From a virus, in IMG/VR virus record IMGVR_UViG_3300025057_000038, positions 1 to 27,699 of that record: DNA of 27,699 bases, one strand, 5' to 3'. Shown here in pieces: positions 1-8,663 of this stretch. Numbering within the stretch: the first letter of the stretch is position 1; every line of letters begins with the position of its first letter. The translations under genes and the position numbers were made by a program. Below the pieces are notes generated by a model. That model was given only the letters and a program-made list of their open reading frames with translations, was not told the DNA's origin and made no database searches.

Positions 1-3000
1 ATGTGGTATCGTGATAATGTGATTGAACATCCGATTACTAAAGAAAAAATATCAATTTCTAAAGAGCTTTCTACAGAAGCATTTATTGAAAAACAAAAAT
101 TATCTGCTAAGCTTTCTACACTAAGTCAGGCAGACTTTACAGAATATGAAGAAAATCAAGAAGTAACTCAGTTGGATGTAACAAGACAAGAGTATAATCA
201 GTTACATCAGTTATATGACGAAGTAGGTAATCCTAAAACCGGAGATGAGCTTAAAAAAGCCTTGGTAAGAATTCAGTATAAAAAAGAAAGTAACAAATTT
301 TATGAATACGTTATTGATACAGATAATGTACAAAAAGATTTTGATCAATATGTATATAAGTTAGCTGCTGATGGTATAACAGAGGGTAATCCTAAAACTG
401 CAGAAAAGTACAAAACTGCAATAAAAGCCTTTTGGAAAAAGAATTTTAGAGTTGCTGTTACTTCTGAGTACAAAATGAAGATGGAAGAGTTATGGAATAG
501 GTTCTTTGAAGTCAGTACTACAAGTCAAGACCTTGCTAAATTATATGTACAAAGACAAAATATAAAAAATAGGCTTACAGATATTAATGGTCACTCTAGA
601 GCAAATGAATATAGCCCTGAGCAACAAGCTCAACTTAAAGATATAGAAGAAAAAATTTTAAAGATTCAAAATCAAAATAAAGGATCTTTAACAGAATTGC
701 AAAAACTAAGATATGATTTTCTTCAAGGAAAAATGGATGATGAAGGACTTGATCCATCAGAAACAGAAGAATTTAAAGATTTGCATGCAAAAGCATTTGC
801 TGGAGGAGATTCCTTAAATAAGGATCAAATAGCAATACTTAAAGTAATTGGAGAATACCGTAAAAAAATTCCTAGTAGTTATTATATAGACAGTTTTAAT
901 ACGGCACTGGATGAGTTAAATATGAATTCTGTTACAGTAAATACTGTTGAAGATTTTATAAAAAGTGATAAACTTGCACAAGCTCTTAAGAATAAAAAGT
1001 TTGCAACTTGGTTTAATAGAAATCATTACTTAAAAGATAAATGGGATCCTGAAAGTAGAGCAAAAGTCCCTACATATGAACGAACTGCTTTATGGACCAT
1101 TAGTTTACCTATAAATGATGAGTATTATCAAAAAACTACTTTGACTAATCCCGTTACAGGAAAAAAAGTTACTGTAAAGGGTATTCCTTCAAGTAATAAG
1201 TATGGCTATAGAAAAGTAAAAGATGAATACAGAACCATACCTAAAAATGCTAATATAGAAGATTATGTAGGAACTGTTATAAGTAATAAAGGCTCGGAAA
1301 GTTTTTTACCGAGAGAATATAAACCTGGAGATCCTAATAGTGCTTTTGATGCTAAGTATAGAAATAATGAATATTATGATCTTAAATCTAGAGATGATGC
1401 TCAGTTTAAGTTGCTAGAGGCAATTAAAGAGGCTCATCTTGATGTGCAAAAAGATAGGCCAAACTCTTCTAAACTTTACCTAGACGTACCTCGAGAAAGA
1501 AGAAGAAGTAATCTAGAATTTATACAAAGTGGAAAAGCTAAAGAAGAATTAGGAGGTACACTTAAAGGAATAGTAGATAATACACTATCATACTTTAAGA
1601 AAAGAGGAGATGATGTTGAAAGATTTGAAGGATTTAACTTTAATAACGAAGCACTTCTTATAGAGACTGATCTGCAAGGTAATCCCGTGACTAAGATTCC
1701 AGTAGAAGGTTTATACAACATGCCTCTTAACGAACAGTCTTCTGATATTTTAGGTGGGTTATATAGATATCTTCATTCATTAAATGAGCAAGAAATGCTT
1801 ATTAAAAATGAACCTATTGCTAAAGCTATGTATAACGTGTTCAATGACCCTGAGAATGCAATCAAGAATATAAATAAAGCTAGTAGAAATCAATTAAGAG
1901 AAACTGGGTTAATGGCTTTTGTAAAAGCAGAAGATAATAAAAAAGTAAAAGCTCTTAATCACTTTATTGAAAGAACTTGGTATGGTAAACGCTATAGTAC
2001 TTTTGAGCAAGAAAATCCAATGACTACAAGAATAGCAAATATGATGATGGGTGCAGCTAGTAGATCATTTATAGCTATGGATATGGTTTCTGCTTTAAAG
2101 AACAGATTTGGTATGAGCTTGCAGAATGCCATAGAGGCATCAGCAGGTGAGTATTATAATGCAGTATCTTTTGCAAGAGGTAGAGTACTTTCTGGACAAG
2201 CAATGATAGAACTCTCATCCAAGGGTATTTATAGTATTGGACCAAAGAGTTTGCTTGTTCAAATAATGGAGTACATGGACCCTATTGTTGGGAAAACCAA
2301 AGTTGATTTCGGAAAATCTACTTCACGTAACTTTATTAAAGACTTATTTGATGGCTCCTGGATGTACGATCCTAGAAAGTTTTTGGAGGTGGAAGGTGCT
2401 CTTCAAGTATTGTTTGGTATGATGGAGCATCAGAAGGTTGAGCAACGTATGTCAGATGGAACTGTAAAGATGATTCCTTATTCAAAAGCTTTTGAACTTA
2501 ATAAGGATGGTATGCTTGTTCTTAAAGAAGGAGTTGATCCTGAGTGGGGTATAAGAGAAGTTGAACATACATTATTAAAAGGGGAAACTCTAGAAGATTT
2601 AGCAAAACGTTATAATACTACAGTAGATGCACTAAAAGCTAATAATAAATTAGACAATATAAAACAAGTAGCTCCTGGTGATACAATAATAATCTCTAAA
2701 TCCAAAAAGTTTCAAGACTTTAAGTTACGTATGCAGGGTGTAAGTAAACGTCTTAATGGTACATCTGATCGGTTTGATGGACCTCAAGGTGAAAAGTGGC
2801 TTGGATATAGATTATTTATGTTCTATAAAAAATATGCTACAGGAATGTTCTTAAATAGATTCCAAACAGATTTAACTAAATCTAACCGCTGGGGAGATGT
2901 ATATAATTGGGAATTAGGTGTGACTACTAGAGGATATTACATTAGAGGAATGCAAACTATGGGTAAACTAATTAAAACTATGGGTAGTTACTATCCTTTA

Positions 3001-3513
3001 ATGTCACCAAAAGAAAGAGCTGCTGTTAAGAAGATGTTAGTAGAACTTTCTATTTTACTTGCAGCATTCCCTCTTGTTATTATGTTATTTGGTTACTCAG
3101 GAGATGATCCAGATAGATTTAAAAAGATGAGGCAAAGAGAAAAAGATTATGGAACTGTAGGTTGGATTGCAAACCATACACTATATCAATTAATAATGGT
3201 ACAACGTGAAAACTCTGCATTTGTTCCGTTACCTGGGGTTGGTTTAGATGACTGGATTAAATTTGGTGATGTTACTTCAATTGTTACAGGACCTACCATA
3301 AAACTTTATACTAAAATCTTGCAGGATATAATTTACATGGCTACAGGAGATGAAAAAGGTCTTTATAGACAAGATGCTGGACCATACAAGTGGCAAGAAA
3401 AAGGAAATTATAAACTTTGGAATCACTTATTTAGCCTATTTGGTATTAAAGGTAAGAACTATGATCCTGTGTATGCTACTAAGACCGCAGAGATATTTGA
3501 GAACTTGAAATAA
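1..3513 (+). CDS. Very large virion/ejection-type protein with LysM domain (possibly 5'-truncated by window edge)
   Basis: An open frame of 1170 codons begins with ATG on the first base, so the true start may lie upstream. The N-terminal ~600 residues are Lys/Glu-rich and probably helical. Residues ~855-899 form a LysM-like peptidoglycan-binding module (HTLLKGETLEDLAKRYNTT, then a PGDTIIIS end). A hydrophobic segment of ~20 residues lies near 1013-1032 (LLAAFPLVIMLFGY), and the tail is aromatic- and glycine-rich. Large proteins of this kind in podoviral phages are usually internal virion or ejection (cargo) proteins that reach the cell wall and membrane during DNA entry. LysM plus a membrane segment fits that role. 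It is the only large plus-strand gene and converges on the replication operon, as expected for the late/structural strand. The family is not recognised; the role is inference. Confidence 0.6.
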   Translation: MWYRDNVIEHPITKEKISISKELSTEAFIEKQKLSAKLSTLSQADFTEYEENQEVTQLDVTRQEYNQLHQLYDEVGNPKTGDELKKALVRIQYKKESNKFYEYVIDTDNVQKDFDQYVYKLAADGITEGNPKTAEKYKTAIKAFWKKNFRVAVTSEYKMKMEELWNRFFEVSTTSQDLAKLYVQRQNIKNRLTDINGHSRANEYSPEQQAQLKDIEEKILKIQNQNKGSLTELQKLRYDFLQGKMDDEGLDPSETEEFKDLHAKAFAGGDSLNKDQIAILKVIGEYRKKIPSSYYIDSFNTALDELNMNSVTVNTVEDFIKSDKLAQALKNKKFATWFNRNHYLKDKWDPESRAKVPTYERTALWTISLPINDEYYQKTTLTNPVTGKKVTVKGIPSSNKYGYRKVKDEYRTIPKNANIEDYVGTVISNKGSESFLPREYKPGDPNSAFDAKYRNNEYYDLKSRDDAQFKLLEAIKEAHLDVQKDRPNSSKLYLDVPRERRRSNLEFIQSGKAKEELGGTLKGIVDNTLSYFKKRGDDVERFEGFNFNNEALLIETDLQGNPVTKIPVEGLYNMPLNEQSSDILGGLYRYLHSLNEQEMLIKNEPIAKAMYNVFNDPENAIKNINKASRNQLRETGLMAFVKAEDNKKVKALNHFIERTWYGKRYSTFEQENPMTTRIANMMMGAASRSFIAMDMVSALKNRFGMSLQNAIEASAGEYYNAVSFARGRVLSGQAMIELSSKGIYSIGPKSLLVQIMEYMDPIVGKTKVDFGKSTSRNFIKDLFDGSWMYDPRKFLEVEGALQVLFGMMEHQKVEQRMSDGTVKMIPYSKAFELNKDGMLVLKEGVDPEWGIREVEHTLLKGETLEDLAKRYNTTVDALKANNKLDNIKQVAPGDTIIISKSKKFQDFKLRMQGVSKRLNGTSDRFDGPQGEKWLGYRLFMFYKKYATGMFLNRFQTDLTKSNRWGDVYNWELGVTTRGYYIRGMQTMGKLIKTMGSYYPLMSPKERAAVKKMLVELSILLAAFPLVIMLFGYSGDDPDRFKKMRQREKDYGTVGWIANHTLYQLIMVQRENSAFVPLPGVGLDDWIKFGDVTSIVTGPTIKLYTKILQDIIYMATGDEKGLYRQDAGPYKWQEKGNYKLWNHLFSLFGIKGKNYDPVYATKTAEIFENLK

Positions 3514-3540
3514 TTATTGACTACTCGGCATAAAAAAAAA

Positions 3541-3567
3541 GGGGAAGAGCCACGAAAGCCCTTCCCC
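3541..3567. terminator. Bidirectional rho-independent terminator between convergent operons
   Basis: GGGGAAG and CTTCCCC form a 7-bp stem, extended by an inner GC/GC pair after one mismatch. A run of nine A lies on the left and a T-rich stretch on the right, so the hairpin has a U-tract in both directions. It lies between the stop of the giant plus-strand gene and the stop of the minus-strand MazG gene, where a two-way terminator is expected. Confidence 0.85.
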
Positions 3568-3593
3568 TAAATTTTGTTTATTTAAACTTTAAA

Positions 3594-3971
3594 TTAAATA
3601 TATTTACTAATGTCTGGTTTGAAATAATCAGGTCCTTTAAGTACCTTACCATCTGCACGTAGTATAGGTCTACCATCAATTCCTAGTTTACTCATATTTG
3701 ATCGGTGTATCTCATCAAACACATCTTCAATTACATGTTGCATTCCGTGAGCAAGAATAGTCCCACATAGAATGTACAGCTGATCACCCAGAGAGTCAGC
3801 AATATCTATTATATTTTCTTCTTTACAGGCTTCCTTGTACTCATCTAGTTCTTCTTGCATTAAATCTGCTCTAAGATTCCACAATGCATCAGAAATAAGT
3901 ATAGGTTCTTTCTCATTACGTACACTGAATGCATTATGAAATTCTGCTACACTATCTAATTGTTTTTTCAT
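3594..3971 (-). CDS. MazG-like / phosphoribosyl-ATP-diphosphatase-type nucleotide pyrophosphohydrolase
   Basis: This 125-residue protein has the all-alpha NTP pyrophosphatase signature: E40-E41-x2-E44 followed by D59-x3-D63 (IADSLGD), the acidic residues that bind Mg2+ in MazG and HisE-like enzymes. The C-terminal part (DEIHRSNMSKLG, DGKVLKGPDYFKPD) is typical of the short phage version of the family. Such enzymes hydrolyse (d)NTPs to the monophosphate and pyrophosphate; in phages they are thought to clean or rebalance the nucleotide pool or lower alarmone signalling. It is the last gene of the minus-strand block, 17 nt after the small upstream gene and just before the bidirectional terminator. 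The substrate cannot be told from sequence. Confidence 0.85.
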   Translation of the reverse strand: MKKQLDSVAEFHNAFSVRNEKEPILISDALWNLRADLMQEELDEYKEACKEENIIDIADSLGDQLYILCGTILAHGMQHVIEDVFDEIHRSNMSKLGIDGRPILRADGKVLKGPDYFKPDISKYI

Positions 3972-3988
3972 TGTTTATAAAATTTAAT

Positions 3989-4171
3989 TCAAAGATTACT
4001 AATTTCAATAGCCCCATCTGGAAATTCATAGTCTGATGACTTCTCTGAATATTCCAAATCTCCGCAAATCTCATTTGCATGATTTAATGCTTCTTCTTCT
4101 GTCTCAGCTTGAACAACAATTGTGTTAAAGCCATACGATATTCTTGTCACAGGTACTTTAAATTTCTTCAT
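3989..4171 (-). CDS. Small protein of unknown function, 60 aa
   Basis: This compact ORF starts MKKFKVPVTRISYG and continues with an acidic stretch (AETEEEALNHANEI). The pattern is a beta-strand pair followed by a helix (VxVTRxSYGxxxIxVxAxTEEEALxxA), as in small phage proteins that accompany nucleotide-metabolism genes. There is no enzyme motif, cysteine cluster or membrane segment. It sits downstream of a terminator hairpin (4193-4210) and 17 nt upstream of the MazG gene, so the two may form a read-through or separately transcribed pair. The function is unknown. Confidence 0.6.
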   Translation of the reverse strand: MKKFKVPVTRISYGFNTIVVQAETEEEALNHANEICGDLEYSEKSSDYEFPDGAIEISNL

Positions 4172-4192
4172 ATATAATTTTTAAAAAAAGAA

Positions 4193-4210
4193 TGGGGGAT
4201 TTCTCCCCCA
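4193..4210 (-). terminator. Rho-independent terminator after the polymerase/DUF932 genes
   Basis: TGGGGGA (4193-4199) pairs with TCCCCCA (4204-4210) across a 4-nt loop. Read on the minus strand, the 7-bp G/C-rich stem is followed within a few bases by seven T (A-run at 4183-4189). It lies just after the stop of the DUF932-like gene and before the 60-residue gene. Confidence 0.85.
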
Positions 4211-4251
4211 CTCTTGTGAGTTGTTTAACCCTATCCTGTATGGATAAGTTC

Positions 4252-5640
4252 TTACAGCTCAAATGATGAATCAAAGTCATCATCCTCATCATCATCATCA
4301 CTAAACTCAAATGTAAAATCAGGTTCTTCTTCTTTAGGTGCTTGCTCTGTAGTTACAGAAATTACCGTATTATCTTTAGTTGCAAAGTCATTAATAGATC
4401 CGTTCTGGACAGTGATCACACCTTCTTCTGCAGCTTTAACCACATCTTCTGGAGTAATAAACTCTGACTGAGATTCTTCTTCAATTTCTTCCTGATCAAC
4501 AGACGCTATTACTACTTCTGGATTATTATCTACTCCATGGAGCATGTGATTAACTTCTTCTTCAGTAGCCTCAATTGGTTGATCAGTTACCGGTGAGTTA
4601 AGTTCTATTAAAGGAGATTCGTGTTCCTCTGAAGGGTAACTGTTTTCCATTTCTTCAATCTGTCTGAGGATGTTTGTCTGATTTTCTGGCTGACCATAGT
4701 TACTATCTAATGGATCTTCTATAACCTCTTCATCATTTTGTTTTAGACTTATTGTATTTACAATAAAATCTTCTGATAATGAAGAGTGGTTACAATCTAA
4801 ACATTCTAGAATAGTCATAGTTTCCATAGCATCTGGATCCTGCATATCTCCTAATAGTGTAATATTATTAGACATACAGTTAGGACACATATGTTGAGGT
4901 AATGCAGTAGGTAAACTGTAGTTAATCAAATCAAACTCTAAATTAAATAACCAATGTAGTTTACTTTGATCGTCCATCCATGTTCTTGGGTGAGACTTTT
5001 TAAGTGCCCAGGTTACATAATTATAGAATGTCCATAGACTATCTGTACTGCTACCATAAAAATGAGTAGGCTTCTCTATCTCGCTTTTGATAATAGAAGC
5101 TTGCTCAGTATTAATAATCTCATAATCAATAAATAATAAACCAAATAACTCAGCTCTTTTATGATCATCAATAATAATACTGTCCATTTTTGTCTTATCT
5201 TCAATCAACTGCTGATAATACTGATGTGCAGATTCTATCTGATTTTTAATAGTATCTTGTGTTTCTTCATCTGCATTACCAACATGCTTGCGACCCCAAG
5301 TACCCATATCACCTAGCATCATCCCGTTTCCACAAACAAATACATGACCTCCGATTGCACACTTAAATCTCATTTGTTTGTTATAACTATTTGACCAAGC
5401 AAACATCATCCCTACTTCAGGATCATTTTTATAATTAAGATAGTATACACCTTGAGCAATTGTGCCATCATGGGTAGATCTATACTTTTCATCTGTAATC
5501 ACAAACCCGTTAGCTGCTAATTGCTGACGGGTAAAATTAATAATAAACTCATGAGAAATCACTGTGTATGATTCAGCATGATTTGGTAAAGGAACGTCCT
5601 TTAAAAATTGTATGTCAACTTCATTAATTCTTCTTGCCAT
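4252..5640 (-). CDS. DUF932-like phage protein with zinc ribbon and acidic tail
   Basis: This is a 462-residue protein. Residues ~83-112 (SNSYNKQMRFKCAIGGHVF, then VCGNGMMLGD) carry the SNS...R...C...VCxNG pattern of the DUF932 family of phage and plasmid proteins, whose biochemical role is not established. A zinc ribbon follows, with C252-x2-C255 and C280-x2-C283. From ~300 the protein becomes a low-complexity Glu/Asp-rich region ending in an almost purely acidic stretch (FSDDDDEDDDFDSSFEL). Such tails often mimic DNA or act as partner-binding tails. The start follows the polymerase stop with only TT between (TAG-TT-ATG), so translation is probably coupled. A role with the polymerase is inferred from position only. 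Confidence 0.65.
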   Translation of the reverse strand: MARRINEVDIQFLKDVPLPNHAESYTVISHEFIINFTRQQLAANGFVITDEKYRSTHDGTIAQGVYYLNYKNDPEVGMMFAWSNSYNKQMRFKCAIGGHVFVCGNGMMLGDMGTWGRKHVGNADEETQDTIKNQIESAHQYYQQLIEDKTKMDSIIIDDHKRAELFGLLFIDYEIINTEQASIIKSEIEKPTHFYGSSTDSLWTFYNYVTWALKKSHPRTWMDDQSKLHWLFNLEFDLINYSLPTALPQHMCPNCMSNNITLLGDMQDPDAMETMTILECLDCNHSSLSEDFIVNTISLKQNDEEVIEDPLDSNYGQPENQTNILRQIEEMENSYPSEEHESPLIELNSPVTDQPIEATEEEVNHMLHGVDNNPEVVIASVDQEEIEEESQSEFITPEDVVKAAEEGVITVQNGSINDFATKDNTVISVTTEQAPKEEEPDFTFEFSDDDDEDDDFDSSFEL

Positions 5641-5642
5641 AA

Positions 5643-7577
5643 CTAAAATAAACTTAATTGTTGAACCACGGGTTCAAGTATTTCTATTTCTTTCTTTATG
5701 TTTTTTAAATAATAATCATAGTTAATATCATATTCTTCAAATGGCTTGTCAACATATGTATTAAATATTGTTTGTAGCCACTTTCCCGCCTCTACTTGTA
5801 TTTCTCTTCTATCATGATTATGAATTTTTAGAATTTTACAACCTTTGTTAGATATATAATATCGTAAAGTTTTTTGTAGAGGTTCGTATGTGTGCTCTTG
5901 GTTTTCTATTGCAGATTTATAAAAGGTCCATGAACCTTTAATTTTAACTCCGGCACAATAATCATAAATATTTGTATTTGTTTTGATGTAATCTTCAGGA
6001 TCAATACCGTAAACAAAATAATTAAAGATAGCTTTAGCAACAACTAAGTGACTTTTGTTTTTGTGTAGATGAGTGTACTTGTGATTCTGTAAATCTTCCC
6101 ACTCAAATCTACCCTTACACTTGGTAGCCCCATTAGTATAAACACTAATATAATTGTTTACGTCCCATATGTACATTGCAGAATAGTCAGCAAATTCTAA
6201 AATTAGCTTTGTCTTTTCTTCCCATGCTTTACATATGTTTTCATACTTTTCTATGTATTGCTTATCAAATTGAAATGTAGCACCATCTGTATTGGTCTGA
6301 AGTAATATTGAATCAGGAATATTAATTAGTATATCTTCTACAAGCATACTAAGTAATAACTGACCATTCATTGTTGTTTGCATAGTATATTGCGGATCAT
6401 ATAGCCAAGAATATTCACTATTACTATTACCATATGAAGCATTAGCTGCTTCTTTAAATCCCTCAATAATTGCCATATCTCTTTGATCTTTTGGTTTTTG
6501 TTTTTCTGCAAGTCTTACATCAACAATATCATTTTTGTAAACTTGAAAAAACTCATCACCAAGATGTGCAGGAGACATGTTATTCATACATGCAATACTA
6601 GGATATAGAGATGCTACATCTAAATCTTTAATAATCAGATTATCATCAGCAACATACTTACCTGGATCTATACATTGATGAATACCGCCAGCACCATAAT
6701 GAAAATCATATCCTTGAAATTTTAAGTTGTATTTAAAATCACTTTTGGTATTGTATATAACTTTGTTTTTTAACTTTTCAAGAAACATTTGAAAAGGTGC
6801 TGTCTGAAATGATATATAATCAAACAGAATATCTTTAACAATAATCCCTGATCTAAACGTCCTGAGTTCTTGAACCTCTCTCTTGTCATTTCCTGTAGCA
6901 TTGCAATATAGTCCTAATAACAATTGAGATCCCAATCTAGTATTAGAATAGTTAAAACAATTGAGACCGTACTTTTCTTTTATGCTTCTTCTAACATTGA
7001 TTAATGGTTTAGATAGATGTAATATCTTCTTAGTAGATTCAACATCATTAATACAATAGTTAGTAATCATATCTATCTCTTCTTGTGTAGCTACTTTTGT
7101 TGAGTGATGTATTGGCATGTCTTGTAGATTTGGCCAATCCATACTAAACTGAGCCCATTTGAGACTAGTTCTTTTATTATTGTTATCCCAGTGATTGATC
7201 TTAAATACATCAATCTGTTCAATTCCTAGTTGCCATTCAGGATAACGAGAAAACTCATTATTATTACTTCTTTCAATTGTCTCTTGTGCAAAATCATAAA
7301 TCAAACTAACAATATCTGACTGATCTTTTTTAATCAATCTTTTACCTTCTCTTAGTAAAAACTCTGTTATTTGAGAATCAAATGATAAACCATTAAAGGA
7401 AATGTGCTTCTCTTTTAAATCTTTGTTTCTATTTAGAAAATCTAGAAGAGGTTTAATATCATTATTTAGAGAAGAATGTATTTTAAAAATCTTTGTTTCT
7501 TCAGAAATATAATCTTGAAACACGGCCACAAATAAATTGGTCATAGTTTCATAATCCATTACCCAATGAGTTCTCAT
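5643..7577 (-). CDS. Family B DNA polymerase with 3'-5' exonuclease and C-terminal beta-clamp motif
   Basis: This 644-residue protein is a complete family B polymerase. The exonuclease motifs are ExoI D8-x-E10 (MDYETM), ExoII N62...D67 (NGLSFD) and ExoIII Y174-x3-D178. The polymerase motifs are A (D320-VASLYPS), B (K375...N379...Y382-G383) and C (TNTDG, D431). In motif C the usual DTD reads NTD; the second Asp, the better established metal ligand, is kept. A KCKG motif follows at ~486-489. The last five residues are QLSLF, the canonical bacterial sliding-clamp binding sequence. The protein is much shorter than T4-type PolB, and I cannot identify the TPR insertions of protein-primed enzymes. 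The stop is TAG; reading it as a stop places QLSLF exactly at the C-terminus. Confidence 0.93.
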   Translation of the reverse strand: MRTHWVMDYETMTNLFVAVFQDYISEETKIFKIHSSLNNDIKPLLDFLNRNKDLKEKHISFNGLSFDSQITEFLLREGKRLIKKDQSDIVSLIYDFAQETIERSNNNEFSRYPEWQLGIEQIDVFKINHWDNNNKRTSLKWAQFSMDWPNLQDMPIHHSTKVATQEEIDMITNYCINDVESTKKILHLSKPLINVRRSIKEKYGLNCFNYSNTRLGSQLLLGLYCNATGNDKREVQELRTFRSGIIVKDILFDYISFQTAPFQMFLEKLKNKVIYNTKSDFKYNLKFQGYDFHYGAGGIHQCIDPGKYVADDNLIIKDLDVASLYPSIACMNNMSPAHLGDEFFQVYKNDIVDVRLAEKQKPKDQRDMAIIEGFKEAANASYGNSNSEYSWLYDPQYTMQTTMNGQLLLSMLVEDILINIPDSILLQTNTDGATFQFDKQYIEKYENICKAWEEKTKLILEFADYSAMYIWDVNNYISVYTNGATKCKGRFEWEDLQNHKYTHLHKNKSHLVVAKAIFNYFVYGIDPEDYIKTNTNIYDYCAGVKIKGSWTFYKSAIENQEHTYEPLQKTLRYYISNKGCKILKIHNHDRREIQVEAGKWLQTIFNTYVDKPFEEYDINYDYYLKNIKKEIEILEPVVQQLSLF

Positions 7578-7599
7578 ATGTATATTATGTTAGAACAAA

Positions 7600-7623
7600 A
7601 AAGGGAGCTGTTACACTCCCTTT
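7600..7623 (-). terminator. Terminator hairpin upstream of the polymerase gene (TGTAA-type loop)
   Basis: AAAGGGAG (7600-7607) pairs perfectly with CTCCCTTT (7616-7623), leaving an 8-nt loop. On the minus strand the stem is followed by T-rich sequence from the A-run at 7597-7602, so it can end transcripts from the 142-residue gene before the polymerase. The minus-strand loop is TGTAACAG, similar to the loops of hairpins at 11304-11327 and 15636-15654. Confidence 0.75.
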
Positions 7624-7643
7624 CTGTTTGTAATCAAAAATAA

Positions 7644-8072
7644 CTAAGCTGTTACGATAGTTGGTTTTTCTGGCCCTAGATCAATATTAGATATAGGCTT
7701 TTCAAGTATAGTTTTATAATCAAAATTAGATGAATTGACAGCAAAAGTTTTTATGATGTCTTCTGCATCTTTGAGATCTTCTAAGTAGTATTCTTGAAAT
7801 GTTTCTATGTTACGTCTTTCTTCTTTGAAGTCTTTCCCATTTCTACGCTTACCAACTTTAAGAAACTGTGGGTCACCGTTATCATCAAGTTTAGGTAGCA
7901 TGTGAAAAGTATTTTTTGTTTTTGTTGAAATAACTACAAATACTTTAGTAGCTGGATCAAAAATACACTCTACATACGGGCAGTCTTCACTAACCGGAAT
8001 TAATTTAAATGATGGTTCACCGTTCCATGTTACTGAAACAATCATCATATTCTTTCCTATTTCTTTACTCAT
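7644..8072 (-). CDS. Unknown phage protein, 142 aa
   Basis: The function is not recognised. The predicted fold starts with beta strands (MMIVSVTWNG, FKLIPVS, CPYVECIFDPATKVFVVIS), followed by a basic stretch (KVGKRRNGKDFKEERR) and an acidic helix (YYLEDLKDAEDIIKTF). There are no cysteine clusters, Walker motifs or membrane segments. It lies between the recombination nuclease group and the polymerase and is followed by a terminator hairpin, so it is the last gene of its transcript unit. A basic patch next to acidic regions would suit nucleic-acid or partner binding, but nothing decides this. Confidence 0.6.
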   Translation of the reverse strand: MSKEIGKNMMIVSVTWNGEPSFKLIPVSEDCPYVECIFDPATKVFVVISTKTKNTFHMLPKLDDNGDPQFLKVGKRRNGKDFKEERRNIETFQEYYLEDLKDAEDIIKTFAVNSSNFDYKTILEKPISNIDLGPEKPTIVTA

Positions 8073-8094
8073 AATTAATTTTGGTTTTTACAAA

Positions 8095-8661
8095 TTAACC
8101 TATAATATTTGATTTTTCCAAATAAGCGGCTTCAGATAAAAGTGTTTCCTGTTGTAAATCAGGTGGTGTACAGAGTTCTCCCACCTCTCTTAACTTCTCT
8201 TCTGGCCAATTTAGTAGTTTTGAATAAATTGAAAAGTACTTTTCCGGAAACAAGTAGCTATCAACATATGTGTAATTACCACTGTTCTTAGGAAAGAAGT
8301 TTTTCACTTTATTCTTTACCTCTTTATTCATACAACTGTAACGACCATTTATAAAATAATCCCAGCTTTCTTTATAATCAGAATAATCAAATACAAAAAT
8401 TATAGTTTCAGAATCTAATTCAGACGTGTCTATGAGTCTATTATGTTTTAATAATATGTTTTTCTCGAAGTTTAAGTATTCAGGATCTTGTCTTTTGTGA
8501 TATGTTGTAATCAGTTTTGCATCCCCAGGTTTGTATTTGTCATCCCACGAAACATATGTCTGTATAGGAGTCACACTACTACCCTTTTTAATTCCCAAGA
8601 GTGGATACATAAAAATCTTAGATTTTTGAAAATATCTTGGGTAAACTTCGGTTATCTCCAT
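8095..8661 (-). CDS. Unknown phage protein, 188 aa
   Basis: The product is unidentified. It is rich in aromatic residues (Tyr/Phe/Trp) and Lys, with segments such as TETYHKR-like and a motif FVFDYSDYKESWDYF in the middle. There is no clear catalytic triad or metal site. The start follows the PD-(D/E)XK gene stop with two bases between (TAA-TT-ATG), so translation is probably coupled to that nuclease. The next gene follows 22 nt downstream. The coupling suggests it belongs to the recombination group, but that is positional inference. Confidence 0.6.
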   Translation of the reverse strand: MEITEVYPRYFQKSKIFMYPLLGIKKGSSVTPIQTYVSWDDKYKPGDAKLITTYHKRQDPEYLNFEKNILLKHNRLIDTSELDSETIIFVFDYSDYKESWDYFINGRYSCMNKEVKNKVKNFFPKNSGNYTYVDSYLFPEKYFSIYSKLLNWPEEKLREVGELCTPPDLQQETLLSEAAYLEKSNIIG

Positions 8662-8663
8662 AA

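Noticed and set aside
1476-1721. 81-residue minus-strand ORF inside the giant gene
   Set aside because: Fully covered by the long plus-strand frame, low-complexity Ser/Leu-rich shadow sequence with no leader.
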